Part shown: positions 1 to 19,320 of the stretch, one piece after another
Numbering within the stretch: position 1 is the first letter of the stretch
Layout: the number at the start of each line of letters is the position of its first letter
Notes under the pieces: model-generated
Seen by the model: the letters and a program-made list of their open reading frames with translations, nothing else
The model's database searches: none
What the model was told of the DNA's origin: nothing
Position numbers and translations under genes: made by a program
NCBI GenBank assembly: GCA_050084985.1
Contig: JBITNC010000002.1
Coordinates: 6,634,001-6,698,000 of the forward strand
Source: Nageia nagi
Lineage: Eukaryota; Pinophyta
Reading direction: 5' to 3'
DNA: 64,000 nucleotides

Positions 1-520
1 GCAAAATGAGTGGTCACATGACCCCTTTTTGATAAAAATTGGCTATTTGGCGATCATGTTAATATTGTTATAAAAATTGAAAACCAGTCACCGGCAACCC
101 AAAACAAACGCTGGCATTTTGGGATGATCGCTGACGTCCACCTAGTAATCGTCGATGACTCTGTAATAGCCGAATAGAAACCAAAATAGTAAGATAAAGT
201 TGAAACATTTCATTTTCACAAGATGATGTGGATAGAGGGGGTCAGTTACGACCTATGGGGGCTTTTCACTTCCCCTTACCAGCCTTGGAACGTCTCACCC
301 AAAATCTATAAATACAAGCCAATACAAAGCAATTGGAGGAGGATCTTGACCCATTTTTGAAGTAGGGTAATGCTGCCAAAATCTTGTGAGCTCATACCTT
401 TCATTATTTTATGCTAGTTTCAATTTAATATATGTCATACATAGATGCTTTGATGTTATTGTCTTTTGCATGTATGTAGGATTTACAGGTTGTCCATATC
501 AAGGAGAGAAGCAAGCAAAT
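1..520 (+). other. Possible LTR/leader fragment, truncated by window edge
   Basis: This stretch is richer in GC than what follows. It contains a TATA-like box (CTATAAATACAAG, about 306-318) followed by a leader-like sequence, which resembles the promoter part of an LTR. There is no second copy in the window and the left end is cut off, so the assignment is only suggestive. No open reading frame is present. Confidence 0.25.
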
Positions 521-759
521 CAAAAACAATGAAGATCTAATACCTTCATTTTGGCAAATGGCATTTGTAAAAAAGTCCCTTCCAAGGGCAAATTGTAGTT
601 TGAGCTGAAAATCAATATCAATTTACAATTACAACATTTCTACTTATTTTACATAATTTGAGGTTCAGTGAAGATTGAAGAATAATTGTATTTTATGTTA
701 TTCTACATTCCAGCTCTATTTTCACTATAACACTTACATAAATAAAACCTTTAAAGTGT

Positions 760-2000
760 ATAAAATTTACCCCAAATCCTTAGGTTTGTAGCATGACAAG
801 GATGAAATACCATTCAATATGATCATAGGATTTGATTAAGTCTATTTTGATAAAGAAGGCTTTTTGTTGAGAGATTCAGTCCCATTTTATACCTTCCCAT
901 ACTTTTATTATATTTTCCAAACTAATATATATATATAAATACTATTTTCTTGAAATATATAATTAGAGTAAGAAATTTCATAGTCAAAGTCAAAGAGCTT
1001 TTTTAATGATTTTATATGAAATATTTAATAAGATAATAAGGCTCTAGTTAGTAATTTGATCTAGATATCCTAAGTTTGGAATGAATTTCATATTACCTTT
1101 ATGGATGATATCTCATAATGATTTAATATTTTAAACTTCAAGATATACTTAGAATAATTAATGATCAATTATATCTTTCATTGTTTTGTATAATTCACAA
1201 GGGAATTCATCATAACCTAGGTCTTTACCATTAACCATGGTGAGAATATCCTCTTGAATCTTATCTCTAATGAAAAGATGATTATTGTTCATATAAATAT
1301 GAATAAATTGAAAAATAGTTGTATAATCATCCCTTTTCCTCTTTTTTGAACAAACTTATCCATGTAATAGGGAACTTACTATTTATGAATTTCCTTGTTC
1401 TAATCCTTTTGGTGTGTATTTTTATCCTTCTACTATGAAATGCATCCACAGTTTTGTAATATTCCTAATTTTCTCAACCATTGAGCCCCTAAGATAACAT
1501 CAAATCCCTCCCAATGGAAGTGCATGCATATTATTTTTCAAATTATAATCTCCTATAATTATTTTGGGATTTCTACAATAATTAACTTTGCATGCAATAT
1601 TTCCTCCATTTCCAATCTTCACCTCAAATCTATTACAAGGATGAATATAATAATCTTTTTATTTTTCCAATCTTTGATGAATGAAAATATGAATTGTTCA
1701 TGAATTGATAAGCATAATAGTTTGTTTTTTGAATTTCCCATAGAAATTCATAGCTTTTGAAGAGGAAATTGCTACAAGAGCATTAAAATAAATCTCCAGG
1801 GTATTTTCATTCATATTATTATATTCATCGTCAACTTTCTCCACATCTTACTCATTAAATTATAAGGAACATATACATTTAATAAGTTTAGCTTCTATGT
1901 ATAACATTTATGTTTGGATCCATATTTCTTATCATAATTATAACAAATACCCTTCTCCCATCTTTCATTTATTTCTTTAGGACTATTTATTTTTTTGACT
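760..2000 (-). pseudogene. LINE (L1-type) endonuclease/reverse transcriptase relic
   Basis: Read on the minus strand with stops and frameshifts, about 1,280 to 760 gives typical plant L1 reverse transcriptase blocks: a segment like 'GNMKFIPNLG...ITN.SLITLLNIS', then 'QQKAFLIKIDLIKSYDHIEW', which is the RT motif holding the first catalytic Asp (usually 'KAYDRVEW'). Upstream on the same strand (about 1,950-1,780) is a weaker match to an endonuclease segment ('VYVPYNLM'). Such elements normally carry ORF1, then EN-RT, then a poly(A) tail; here only the middle survives. It is non-functional. The assignment rests on RT motif order recognised by eye; exact ends are uncertain. Confidence 0.6.
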
Positions 2001-2806
2001 CTTCTATAGGAGGTCTCAAGTTTGAATCTTTGGATGGTTATTCCAACATGTTGTAATTTATCTATGCTTAGGCTATGCCTTCACTACCATCATACTTTCC
2101 ATCCATAACCTTTAGGTGGATGGAGGAAATATTAAAAGTTTACCTTGTTGGTGGCTATGAGGGGGTTTGTAGAACAATTTACCTCATGATTGAAACCAAA
2201 AATATATAAAAATAAGATTACATAAATAAATAATATCCAATTACCTAAAATAAAAAATTTCTATTAGTTAAAGAGTGGCTTTCCATTAAACTCAAGTGAT
2301 TTATAATAAACAAACATGTGATAAATACGAGATGGCATGTGGTGGCAATGTAATGTGATAGCATGAGAACATGTGTACTCATGGATATATGGTGGCATAT
2401 AAGTAAGAGTGTATGAGACACTTGTCTCATTTAATCCCACTTGGATTTGGTAGCCTTTATGGTTAATTACAAGAGAGGAAAAAGAAAGAAAACTAACTAT
2501 TGATTATTTCCAAGAGATTGGGCTTTGGGTAATATATTTTATTGCATATATTATTGACCATTAGTTTGACCAACTTGTTCATGTTATAAAAACTTTGGGT
2601 AAATTATAACTCTCTTATGTTATACTTTGGATCAAAGTAATAATATTTGAGGAGCACTATATGGCCATGGTTTTTACCCTTTGGGGTTTTCCATGTAATA
2701 TTTGGGTTAATGTTTATAGTTTAATTTTACCATATTTACTTAAATATTTTTATGTTTATGTTATTTTACATATGTTACACTCAACATAATATTTACTTTT
2801 AAGTTC

Positions 2807-2810
<4 letters not shown>
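2001..2810. other. AT-rich intergenic DNA, no gene seen
   Basis: Short open stretches only, none with a recognisable domain. Possibly the decayed 5' part of the minus-strand LINE relic next to it, but I see no motif that shows this. Confidence 0.5.

Positions 2811-2870
<60 letters not shown>
2811..2870. repeat. (AT)30 microsatellite
   Basis: Sixty bases of perfect AT dinucleotide repeat, directly visible. It is a replication-slippage hotspot and its length in the assembly may not be exact. Confidence 0.97.
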
Positions 2871-2872
<2 letters not shown>

Positions 2873-4864
2873 TTTTTTACCTTCAAAATGGATCTCCCAT
2901 CCCTTTTGTTAGTCCAATTTCTATAAAGATATTAAGATATTTTATTATTCATAGAATTTATCAACTTGGGAAATCATCAAGTTGTGGGTCCAATGAAAAG
3001 ATAATAGTTTTTTGGAAGGCATCTTAATTAAATTTATAAACCTTTGGTGCTCCCCTATCTTTATTGTTGAAGGAGTTCCCTATTGCCATGTTCCTTGGAT
3101 GTATGCCTAAAAATTCTATATAAAGTGTGTTTTTGCATGCTTAGAAATTATATATAAAGGGTGTTTCTATAGTAGTTGATCTCTTTTCCCAAAAACTATA
3201 GACTAGTCTCTTTAGGAGTACAACATGTCCAAGTTTAGACTTACATTAACTAATAAGGAGAATTTTTTAAGAGAAAATACCTTAAATTATATATTTTAAA
3301 ATATCAATGTTCATTCTTAGAATTCTTAGTGGAAGGATTAGCATTGGTATTAAAAAAAATGTATTCTCAATTATAAAGCCATGATGAAGTATAAATGGAT
3401 TTATCTAAATTTACCTGGATGATAAATAAGAATATGTGTATTGGGGACTCTCCTTATCCAATCATATTTGGTCCAATTATTTTCAAATATCCTATTTTTC
3501 CTACTTATAATCCAAACATACATTTTTCACTAGATTTCAATCCATCATGGTCTCTCTACTAGTAAGCGACTTACCTACCTTAGGGTTCCTAATCCAACCT
3601 ACCCCTTGTTCCACATGCCCAAAGAAATCCTTCATATTTTTTAGAGCTACAAAAAGTATCAATATTATTAGAAATGGATATTATCCCTCTTCCAACCTTT
3701 CCTAATCCATTATTTTACCTATCAACAAATTATTCTTAAAGACACCCCTCCACTATTCCCATTGTATGTTGAGTTCAAATTTTACTTTTTTTTCTAAATA
3801 AATCCAAAAATAATTTCCTTTTCTCTCATATATTTATTGTTCCTTATTATAATTCTATTAAGATGGTCAATTCCATTTCTCATGTTATTTCATATATTGA
3901 TATGGAATCTAATAAAGTGTCCATGGAAGTTGCTCATTTATAAACCTTGATAGATCATTTGGGGAATGCTTCTTACATTATCAATAATATCCCTTTTGAG
4001 CAATATTCATAGTTAAATATTTATTGACCTTATTATCATTAACACTTAACTCCCTTCAACATCTTTAGGCTTCTTCTCTATGAAGCAATCTAGTAAGGAT
4101 CCATAATGATCCATGAGGAAACCTTAATAAATTATTAAATCTCTCCTTATCTATTTCTCCTACTAAAAGCCACTGGGATCACATATCCTCTACACCAAGG
4201 TGGTGATTTGTACACATACTATATATTATATAACATGGCTAGAAATAATTTGATTAGAATGTTCCTCCTCTATCTTAGTAGTTATTATTATTTATGAGGC
4301 ACTCATGACCATTATTATTTTTTTAAATATTAATAACTATCAAGTATTTGAATCTCTCATAACCTCCATTTTTTTGGGATATAATCTCATAATTTTTATG
4401 TTGCGCTTGTCTATACATTTTTTATTTGTAAAATTATTATATTATTTTATTTTATTTAATAATTATTTTCTTAAAAAATCTATATTTTCACTTACCTCTA
4501 GATAATATGTAGTAAGGTAGGATTCAAAAGTTTCCTTCCTCCTTTATGTAACCTCTTGGATACCTCCCAACAACCTACCATTGCTCTACCAAGTATCTAT
4601 TCATGAAAGCCCAACTTTCTTTATGGATTATAATTGAACTATGGAAGCTAACAAACCAAGATAGACCTCAACTAATTGGTCAAGTTTGTTCAATATTAAA
4701 TAAGCTAAAGTTATAATTAATGTCCCTCTTAATTTGTAATTGATGTAAAGATCAACAATAGAGAAAACCCATTGATTGGATAATCTACAAGAGCTCAACT
4801 TAATATAGATCACATTCATAAATGGATAGATAGAAAATGGAAAATTAAAGTGGATATATATTGT
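2871..4864. other. AT-rich DNA, no gene seen
   Basis: No reading frame with a recognisable domain. The small open frames at 4,305-4,505 (plus) and 4,628-4,876 (minus) have low-complexity hydrophobic translations and no start context, domain or codon pattern that would support them. Confidence 0.5.
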
Positions 4865-5325
4865 CATCCTTCCCAAGGATTTCTTGCTCTTTAACTTTAA
4901 CTAAAACGTGGATATGAGAGATGTTATACAAAAAGGATCTTGGTTTTTTTATGATAAGGGCTTATTTCTAATAAAATGGTATAAAGTATTTCAACCTAAA
5001 AAGGAAAATATCTTTGTTACCCCTATCTAGGTTTCCCTTCTAAAACTTTGAGTGGAATTTAAGAACATCAACATCATAACTAGAATTGCAAAAGTAATTG
5101 GTACTCCAATTGCAATCAATTCCACCATAATAAAAAAGAAAACTAGGGTGTTGTTGGCTAGGTTTTGTGGTAACATCAATCTTTATAAGAACTTTCCAAA
5201 CAAAATTATCTTAGATAATGATTCAGGTTCCTAGGAGAAAAAGATAGAATACAAGCATCTTCTCACTAGATATTATATATGCAAGATCATGGGTCATACA
5301 AATAAAAGTTCTTGGAAAGAGTTAA
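4865..5325 (+). pseudogene. LINE ORF1-like (DUF4283-type) relic
   Basis: On the plus strand, two stop-interrupted frames give 'GSWFFYDKGLFLIKW' followed by a block ending 'VIGTPIAINST...ARFCGNINLYKNFPNKIIL'. This order (GPWFF..kGLFLqkW, then IGn.lG....ARicveidl...lP..i.l) is that of the DUF4283 RNA-binding domain in ORF1 of plant L1-type LINEs. About 5,270-5,320 reads 'CKIMGHTNKSSWK', a worn zinc knuckle in the expected place. The 60-codon open frame at 5,052-5,234 is part of this relic, not a gene. It is on the opposite strand to the RT relic at 760-2,000, so the two are probably different insertions. Confidence 0.55.
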
Positions 5326-6290
5326 AAATAGTCCCCCAAGTACTAATAGCACAAGAAATAATACAAGTAATAACCTTGTAGCATACCAAACCATTAATAA
5401 TATCAATACTTGAAACTCATTTTCTATTCTTGATATTGAATTAAAATATTGTTAGTTTAGGACTAATGACCCCATTAAAGAAGCCTTTCAAAAGTAGGAC
5501 CTAAAAACTACTAAACCTAACCCCAATAGTTAAATAGTTACACAAGCTACTAAATCTTAGGCTAGATACTTGGTAGAACCTAATAAACTAATCAATTTGT
5601 AGACTAAGGCCACACCAATAAGAAGCATAAGAAATATAAGGAAAATTATACATATGAGAAAGGAACCTACTAGTATGTTATTGAAAGGTATATAACACAC
5701 CAAGGAAATAGTCAAGGACATTTACAATGGCATACAACTTACTCTAGAATAGAGTGGGTGTATTATTATCTTAATCCCTTGTTAATCATCTAGGCCAACA
5801 CACATTTTGATAGAGATCCTAATCCCTTATTAATTTTCTAGGCCATAAATTCCTTGATTTGATGTATTTTTTAAATCTTTATTCTTTCTTTTTCTTATTA
5901 AAAAATAATTTTAAATAAATTAGTATTATGCATATTAAAGTCATGACATTTCTCCTTATGATTCATTAGAAGTGGTTCAAACTCCTTAAGAATGGATTAA
6001 TGACTATGTACTCTTCATGTCACCCTAGGCATATTTCCAAAGTGGTTCCCTCTTAGTTTAAGGAAAATTGATTATTACTTGGATACTTTGTTAGCTAGTT
6101 ATTAGGTTCCATAATCCAACCAACGTCCCTATATTAACTCACGTACTTTATCTCTTAAGTAATTTTTTCTACAAGCTAAAATCAATTAGAAACAATAACC
6201 ATTACTTCAAATGGAAAATAAAATTATTTCTATATGTGACATGTCAAATCTTATGATTTTAATATCACATAAACTCCCAAGTAACATAAA
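5326..6290. other. AT-rich DNA, no gene seen
   Basis: No supported reading frame; probably the decayed continuation of the LINE relic at 4,865-5,325. Confidence 0.45.
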
Positions 6291-6295
6291 TATAT

Positions 6296-6790
6296 TGTTG
6301 GAATGTATAATGCATTATTGTAAAGGTTTGTATTAAATCTTATATGTAAGTTCACTAATACTTAAGGGTATCATTTGATACCTTAAGTATTTAAGTGAGT
6401 ATGATAATGTAGCTTGTCCCACACTCCATGTCATGAGCATGCCCCTTGGGTAAAAGGATGTGCATTTCATGCTTTTGTACATTGGATAAAAGGGTGATCC
6501 AAAGAGGGATTTTGGCTTATAAATAGAAGGCTCCCTCTTTGTGATCACACACACCAATTATGGAGTATAATTATGCTATAGGATAGTGGTTAGGAGAAAA
6601 GAGTAGGAGTATTGTAAGAGAGTTGCATTTGTGATTGAAGTAAAGATCTAGTTAGTGGACGTACTCCTAGTTGGAGGAACCACTTACATATTGTGTTGTG
6701 AGATTGCTTTGTGAGTTAGTTAGATGTAATTGTGACCTTTCATATGATCTTGGTTGATTAGGAATTATCTTGTTGATGTTAGTTCCTTCA
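6296..6790 (+). mobile_element. Solo LTR, TSD TATAT
   Basis: A 495-bp segment begins TGTTGGAATG and ends GTTCCTTCA (TG...CA) and is flanked on both sides by TATAT (6,291-6,295 and 6,791-6,795). It holds a TATA box (TATAAATA, 6,518-6,525) followed by a T/G-rich leader, as expected for a U3-R-U5 unit on the plus strand. No internal domain or second LTR is nearby, so it is best explained as a solo LTR left by LTR-LTR recombination. The AT-rich TSD could match by chance, but the TG/CA ends and TATA box agree with it. Confidence 0.7.
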
Positions 6791-6795
6791 TATAT

Positions 6796-7899
6796 TACTC
6801 CAAATCTATAGCATAATTTTTATTTATCCTCCATTCTTGTACTATTTCATTCCATGCTCCTAAATTTACTTAAGAAAATACACTAAAAATAAGCTAGTAA
6901 GAACTATGAATCATAGTTTAAGAACAATAGGTGGAGGTTTTCACAATATAAAGCTTGGTTTTCCTCATTATTTCTAGAAGGATATGAATGTTAGGCCATT
7001 CATTAAATTCTAGGATTCACTAACTTCATGTCAAGGTGTATTGGGTGTTTTCCAATGATCTCAAGAAATGTAGCTAAAACTATGAAACATAACTCTATCA
7101 ATGTTTAGTAAATCTAATTTAATAAAATCATGAAATTAATTATCATAGCTATGAAACTCAACCTCAAAGGAAGATAGTTAATGAGGTAGTAAAAGGAATA
7201 TAAATAGGACATTGAACACTTACAGGATATTAGAGAATAATTCACCTCCTTTCATAATATAAATTCCTTGGAACATCTTTACAACACCCATGGCATAAGG
7301 TTTCCAACATCATAATGAAATATGTCATCTATGATTATAAGTACTTCATAATCTTTGGATATCATTTCATTATGTTAAATCATTTTAGGATAAAGAAGGT
7401 ATTTTATTTTCTATACAACCTTTTTAATTTCATCAAGAATGCAATTGCTTTGATAAAGGCTATGAAAGCCATGACTCAAGTCCATTAGTGATTATTAGCC
7501 CTTCTCTTCTACCATGTTATTTGCTTTATCCCTACCCCAATCCTCAAACAACCATTCCTATATTCATGGATTCTCTAGTCCAAAAGATTAAGAAAAGAAC
7601 AACAAAACCTAATGTCAATTTGGAATAAATTAAGAAAATTAATCATTCCTTTTCTAATAAAAAAAGTTCCAATGTTCATATTGACAACCCCTAGATCAAA
7701 TAGTTAGATGAGAAGGATAACTTGATAAGAAATAAGTAGCAGGATAAGAAACAAACCAACCTAAATGGACAAAAAATCATCCTTAATGGTGTCACCCTCA
7801 AAGGTATATATTTCTATCTATCGAAGCAAGAGGCTCAAATTGATCTTTACCACTTTTTCTCCCTCTCTAATAATTAGATAAGTTTAAAACCCTATTTTT
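6796..7899. other. AT-rich DNA, no gene seen
   Basis: No supported reading frame. The small frames are AT-rich and lack recognisable domains. Confidence 0.5.
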
Positions 7900-8490
7900 A
7901 TCTTGGATGATATGCCCCTTGCACCACCTCCCTATGATCCTCTCCCTTCTTCACCCATACATAAGGCCCCCACATTATCCATGGAACTACTAGCTAAGAT
8001 CCAACACCCTATCGTTGTTGGTGCTTCCACCTCCCTTAGATCCTCTCCCTTTTTCACACATAATTGAGACTCCCTCTCAACCTCTGAATATGAAGATTGA
8101 TGATAACCCTCTACCCCCAAACATAAACCTAGGTAAAAACCAAAAAAAGTCAAAGATCATAAAGGGGAAAGCCAAAAGAATAAGATCTCTCTAGATCTAA
8201 AGGAAGTTGTCGAATAAATCACTAAAATGAAGAATGAGGTGATTAAAATTAAGATGTTGGAGGCTAATATAAGGGTCAAGGAATTATAGCACTATGTTAA
8301 GAGAAGCTTTTAGAAGAAATAAATGATCCTATTTAGAATCTTGTTCATTTTACATTATTTTTTACAATTTTTATTTGAAATTTTTTTGAACCAAATGGAC
8401 CTTTTGTAGGAGTATTATGAAACTTACCCATTAAATTCATATTTTATCTTTGTAAGTACAACTTTTGAGCCTCTTTAAAAAAAAATAAAA
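7900..8490 (+). pseudogene. Possible 3' part of LINE ORF1 (proline-rich, basic) and tail
   Basis: Plus-strand frames around 7,905-8,090 are rich in Pro and Ser ('PLAPPPYDPLPSSP'), and 8,140-8,290 is Lys/Glu-rich. The region ends at an A-run (about 8,476-8,485) after a 3'-UTR-like stretch. A proline-rich, basic C-terminus is common in plant LINE ORF1, and the relic at 4,865-5,325 lies upstream on the same strand with the solo LTR at 6,296-6,790 between them. No ORF2 follows. The link between the two pieces is inferred from order and strand only. Confidence 0.3.
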
Positions 8491-8641
8491 ACAAACCTAT
8501 AATATATTTACTTTCATAAAAAATTGTTAAAATAGATGATCTTATGGAATATAAATATTTGTAACAAACATGTGTGCTTGGTTAAGAATTTTAAAAAAAT
8601 ATATAAAATACTATAAATTTAGAAGATCAATGTGAAAAAAA

Positions 8642-8643
<2 letters not shown>

Positions 8644-8708
<65 letters not shown>
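8644..8708. repeat. (AT)n microsatellite, about 65 bp
   Basis: Perfect alternating AT run, directly visible. Confidence 0.97.
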
Positions 8709-8713
<5 letters not shown>

Positions 8714-9042
8714 GATTTTATTTATTGACTTTGAAATATATGCTAACATAATAATAATTTAATATGCTAGAATGAAATTTAAAAATCTTTCTTAAAAATA
8801 TTTTTTTACCAAAATAATAATCACTATCCATCTCTAAACAATAAAATGCTGAGAATGAAATTATTGCTTTAAAAAAATAAATAAATGGGAAAGGAACGAA
8901 GTTGCAAATGTAAGGAAGCCCATAAATGCATCCAAACTAAATGCTCTCTCCTCTTTAAGCCTTTCACCCTTCTAATAAGGCCTTAGCAATGAGGAGAATA
9001 TTGCATCTGAAATTTCGAAATTAGAGACTGTTCCTTGCTATT

Positions 9043-15699
<6,657 letters not shown>

Positions 15700-15715
15700 A
15701 TAAGGGGGAGGACGG
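15700..15715 (+). promoter_or_regulatory. Candidate polypurine tract
   Basis: ATAAGGGGGAGGACGG immediately precedes TGTGATGGCC. A purine run directly before a TG terminus is the usual site of plus-strand priming at a 3' LTR. Confidence 0.5.
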
Positions 15716-16267
15716 TGTGATGGCCCCTTAAGGTAAGATCAGGGAAGGGGAATTACTTCTAAGAGCTTAAAAGGAAAATATGGAAAGAGAAAAAAAAAAA
15801 GATAAAGAAAGAAAGGATTGGTATTTTTTATTAATAGGGTAGATTTTATTAATCAAAAAGTTTTCATATCATTTTTTTTACTACCTTGAGAGTTCTATAT
15901 CATTTGCATTTTCTTATAATCATACATCATGGTAGGATACAACCCTTAAAGATAATATAATATTTTAAGGTAGGCCCTTAAGAAAAGTAATTTTATCTCA
16001 TTCTTTATGTCATATATATCATTTTTAGCACTATTTAAACTTGTTATTCATAATTACAATTCTGATTTTTGTAAAAATATGAATTGAAAATAAACATAAT
16101 ATTGGCTAAATAGAGAAACTATGATACAAAGAAAGAAAAAGAAGTAGACCTAGGATCAATTGTAACCACCCCTTGTATCTTCATTCAATATATAGTATCT
16201 TTCAAAATAAGAATCACAATAGAGTGAAGATGGAGGGATCACTATAATATTCTATTAGGCATAACAT
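15716..16267 (+). mobile_element. Candidate Ty3-type 3' LTR
   Basis: Begins TGTGATGGCCCC right after a polypurine tract and may end at GGCATAACA (TG...CA). There is a TATTTAAAC-type box (about 16,032) in the expected place. No paired LTR or coding remnant is recognised upstream, so the right end is a guess. Confidence 0.4.
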
Positions 16268-16416
16268 TTCTTATTTTAGAATTTTTAATACCAAATTTAA
16301 TATTCTCATACATTTTTTATTACTTGTAATATAGATTGAAATTTATTAATTATATTCTTTAACTGAATAGTAGATGTCATCAAAGTGTTCATAGTTTTGA
16401 ACTATCTTATAAGGAC

Positions 16417-17558
16417 TATCATCGTTACATTTTTTCAGTAATTATATAGTATTTCTATGTAATTGGTATGTGTCCTAGTCAGCAATAGTACCTAGAAGCC
16501 AACTTGTTGTGCAAGATAATAGAGTCCACCAATAAGGTACAGTGACAACAATAATGGAATAACAGTGCAGACAGAATAAAGAGCTGGCAACGTAACAATG
16601 ATTAGTAGGACAAGTGTACTATGGGGATTTTAAGTTAGTGAAGTCTAGTAAAAAGTAAAATAGTAAATGGTCAATGATCAATGGTGAATGGTGAATGATA
16701 AATGGTAAATGGTAAATGGTAAAAGGTTAATAGTGAAGGTAAGTAATGGTAAGTGGAACAAATATCTATGGGTAATATCTAGAAGATATATATTCTAGAA
16801 TTATCCATTGGCACAAGGACATGTGATGATGTGGAAGTAGTTGTTGATATTTAAAAAGGGTTTCTAGAAAAGAGTTATGTGGTAAAATATCCATGTGGCA
16901 TATCATAGATATTTCAAAAAGTGGTTTGAATATTTTTAGAGATGGAGATATAATGTATTTTAAAATTCAATTTGTAGAAAAATCTAGATACTTTCTCTAG
17001 CTTATAAATAGAGAAGTGTTATGAGCATATAAGGAAAGTCTAGTAGAAGTCTAAAGGAGGCCAAGTGAAGTCAAATTGGAAAGAGATTTGGAAGTTTTGA
17101 GAGAGTTGTGAAGAATTTCATATATGTGTGATGAGGTCTTGAATCTTGGTGTCATAAGTTTAGAATCATAAGCATATTAAAGTGTCATATTATGTTCATG
17201 ATTATCCAAGCAAAGAGTGGGTTGGAGTTTTTTGTAAGAAGGATCTCTTTGTGAGGTTGTGACAGTTGTTGTGTTGGATTAGTTGTTGATTTGAGCAAGG
17301 GGTGGTGCTCCTCAAGGGATAACCATGTCCATTGCTATCATCATGTTCAGAGTTTCTTACCATTGCATTATAACTCTTGTTGTATTTGTATATTCATTTT
17401 CATCAATAATATTGTATCATTGTTCCATTGTACGATTATTGTATTTGTCATAGTGTTTAGACTACATAACCACTAACTAACGTAGTGCAAGGAGATGAAA
17501 GATCATTGCAAGAGGAAGGCTCAATATTATAAGTCCTTATGTGTTAAAATAGTTAATA
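16417..17558 (+). repeat. Element O 5' LTR
   Basis: 1,142 bp, matching the three-piece 3' copy (total about 1,122 bp). It contains a degenerate 7-bp array around 16,665-16,735 (AATGGTA-like units) and a leader-like part rich in T/G after about 17,000. The first five bases TATCA are the reverse complement of the last five in the 3' copy (TGATA; TAATA here). Confidence 0.8.
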
Positions 17559-17679
17559 TTTATGGTTCCATTACCAAGACCATTCCTCATCAATGGTAAT
17601 ATTATAGCTATAGTATTTTGTTATCTTGGGTAAAATTCTTCTTTTTGTTTCCTAATCTCATGAGGACACTCAAGCATTT

Positions 17680-18420
17680 GTGCAAGAGTTAAAGAGATCA
17701 TGGATTTGCAATGGATTGATTATGAAGGTACAATGGGTAGAGTTCCTTCCTACCTTCCTCAATGGAGTGATCCATCAATGGTACAAGATGTTAGAGGAAG
17801 CTATGTGAAATTCTTGGGATCAAGTTTAAGAGAGATTTCTTGAAGAGTTTGGACCATGAGAAAAGTACTCTGATCTCATGATCGATATCACCAAGTTGAA
17901 CCAAAGAGTGAATGAGCAGAATAGGTACTAATATGATTGATATGATAAAATTAAGGAGGAATATTAAGGATCAAATTTGAAAGGAGAATCTTGGTGATGA
18001 TATCATAGATAACATTAACAAATTAGGTATGATGCAAGATATTCAACAAAGGGTGAAGTATAATAGGCCTACCATGATAGAATAAGATAAGAATATAACA
18101 AAGAGGCAGAGGGAAAGTATGGAGGAAGAACCTAAAGAAATGAAAGTTTCTCCTTCACCAAGTTTTACTACAAGGCCTTTGACACTAGGTACATCACTCA
18201 ATTCTATCTCTTCAATAAAATATGATGATTTGATTCGTAAAATGGGATAACTAGCTATTAATATTTTGCAAGGAAAGGAAGTTATGATGCCACAGTGATT
18301 CCAAGGACAAGATCATGGTTCTAGAAAGAACGTTGCATATATCACATGCTATGGATATGGGAACAAAGGGTACTAGAAGACTAATTATTTGAGTAATTCA
18401 TTAACTTTAGTAACAATAGA
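17680..18420 (+). pseudogene. Element O gag relic (Ty3 type)
   Basis: A broken plus-strand frame reads 'NGVIHQWYKMLEEAM' followed by 'SWDQV.ERFLEEFGP' and 'DLMIDITKLNQRVNEQ', the order of the Retrotrans_gag domain (..A..Wy..l......sW..l...F...F). TGA and TAA stops interrupt it. About 18,330-18,390 reads 'CYGYGNKGY.KTNY', a zinc knuckle in which two of the Cys and the His positions are lost. It is non-functional. Confidence 0.7.
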
Positions 18421-18760
18421 TGAAAAGGGAAAGATACCTATAAGTATAGTGGAGCTTAAGAAAGAAGAAGAATAAGTTGATATTCTTACCACAAAGCATG
18501 TAAAGGAGAAAGTAAATGGAGGAGAACAATAAGCTAAGAAGACAAAAAAGGATAAAGGAAAAAGGATAAGAAGACTAGGTGTCCAAGACTTTTCAATCCC
18601 TCAAGGCGAAGTACCTTATTCAATATTGGAGGATCTATCAACATATCTTGCCAATATTATATATAGATAATTATTAGCATTATATTCTTACAAGAGGAGA
18701 GAATTGTGAAGAGAACTCATCTCACAAAAGAAGAAGTAAGCAAATGTTCCTATCCTAGAA

Positions 18761-18863
18761 GTAGAAGTGGATCCATATGCTTCCCAAGTTGAGGTACTTT
18801 GCAATGGTATATCTATTCCTAATTATGTTTTAGTAGATCAAGGTATTGTTGTAAATATTATGA
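18761..18863 (+). pseudogene. Element O protease relic
   Basis: The plus frame gives 'EVLCNGISIPNYVLVDQGIV'. In Ty3 elements the protease active site reads '.aLvDsGAs'; here it is VDQGIV, so the Asp remains but the Ser/Gly context is altered. It lies between gag and RT as expected. Confidence 0.5.
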
Positions 18864-19320
18864 TAATTTCCAAGTAATGAAGGATGGTTCAGTATATTAT
18901 CACATTCTCTTTGGAAGGTCATGGTTAAGAAGAGTTCATGCTTATAACTATTGGAATGAGGGATACATAACAATAGGATGAGATAAAATGAGAATTCCAA
19001 TAGTACCCTTAAGGCATATTGTAAAGACATCAAAGTCTAACAGTGAAGAGTGGACATCTTTAGGATATACAAGTATCAATGGTATGGATACTGAAGATGA
19101 GGAGGATGTTGATGTATCGATGATGGATATATTGCTAACTCCACCTACTAAATATTCTAAGCAATTTATAGAGGAAGAAGTGGAGAATCATTTACATTTG
19201 CTACAATTTGGAGGTACTATTGAAGAAAATAATAGGGAAGAGTATTTTTTAGCTTTTTTGAAGGTATATCTATATTTCACCTTTGATTATAAAGAATTAC
19301 AACAAGTAACATCGGTATAA

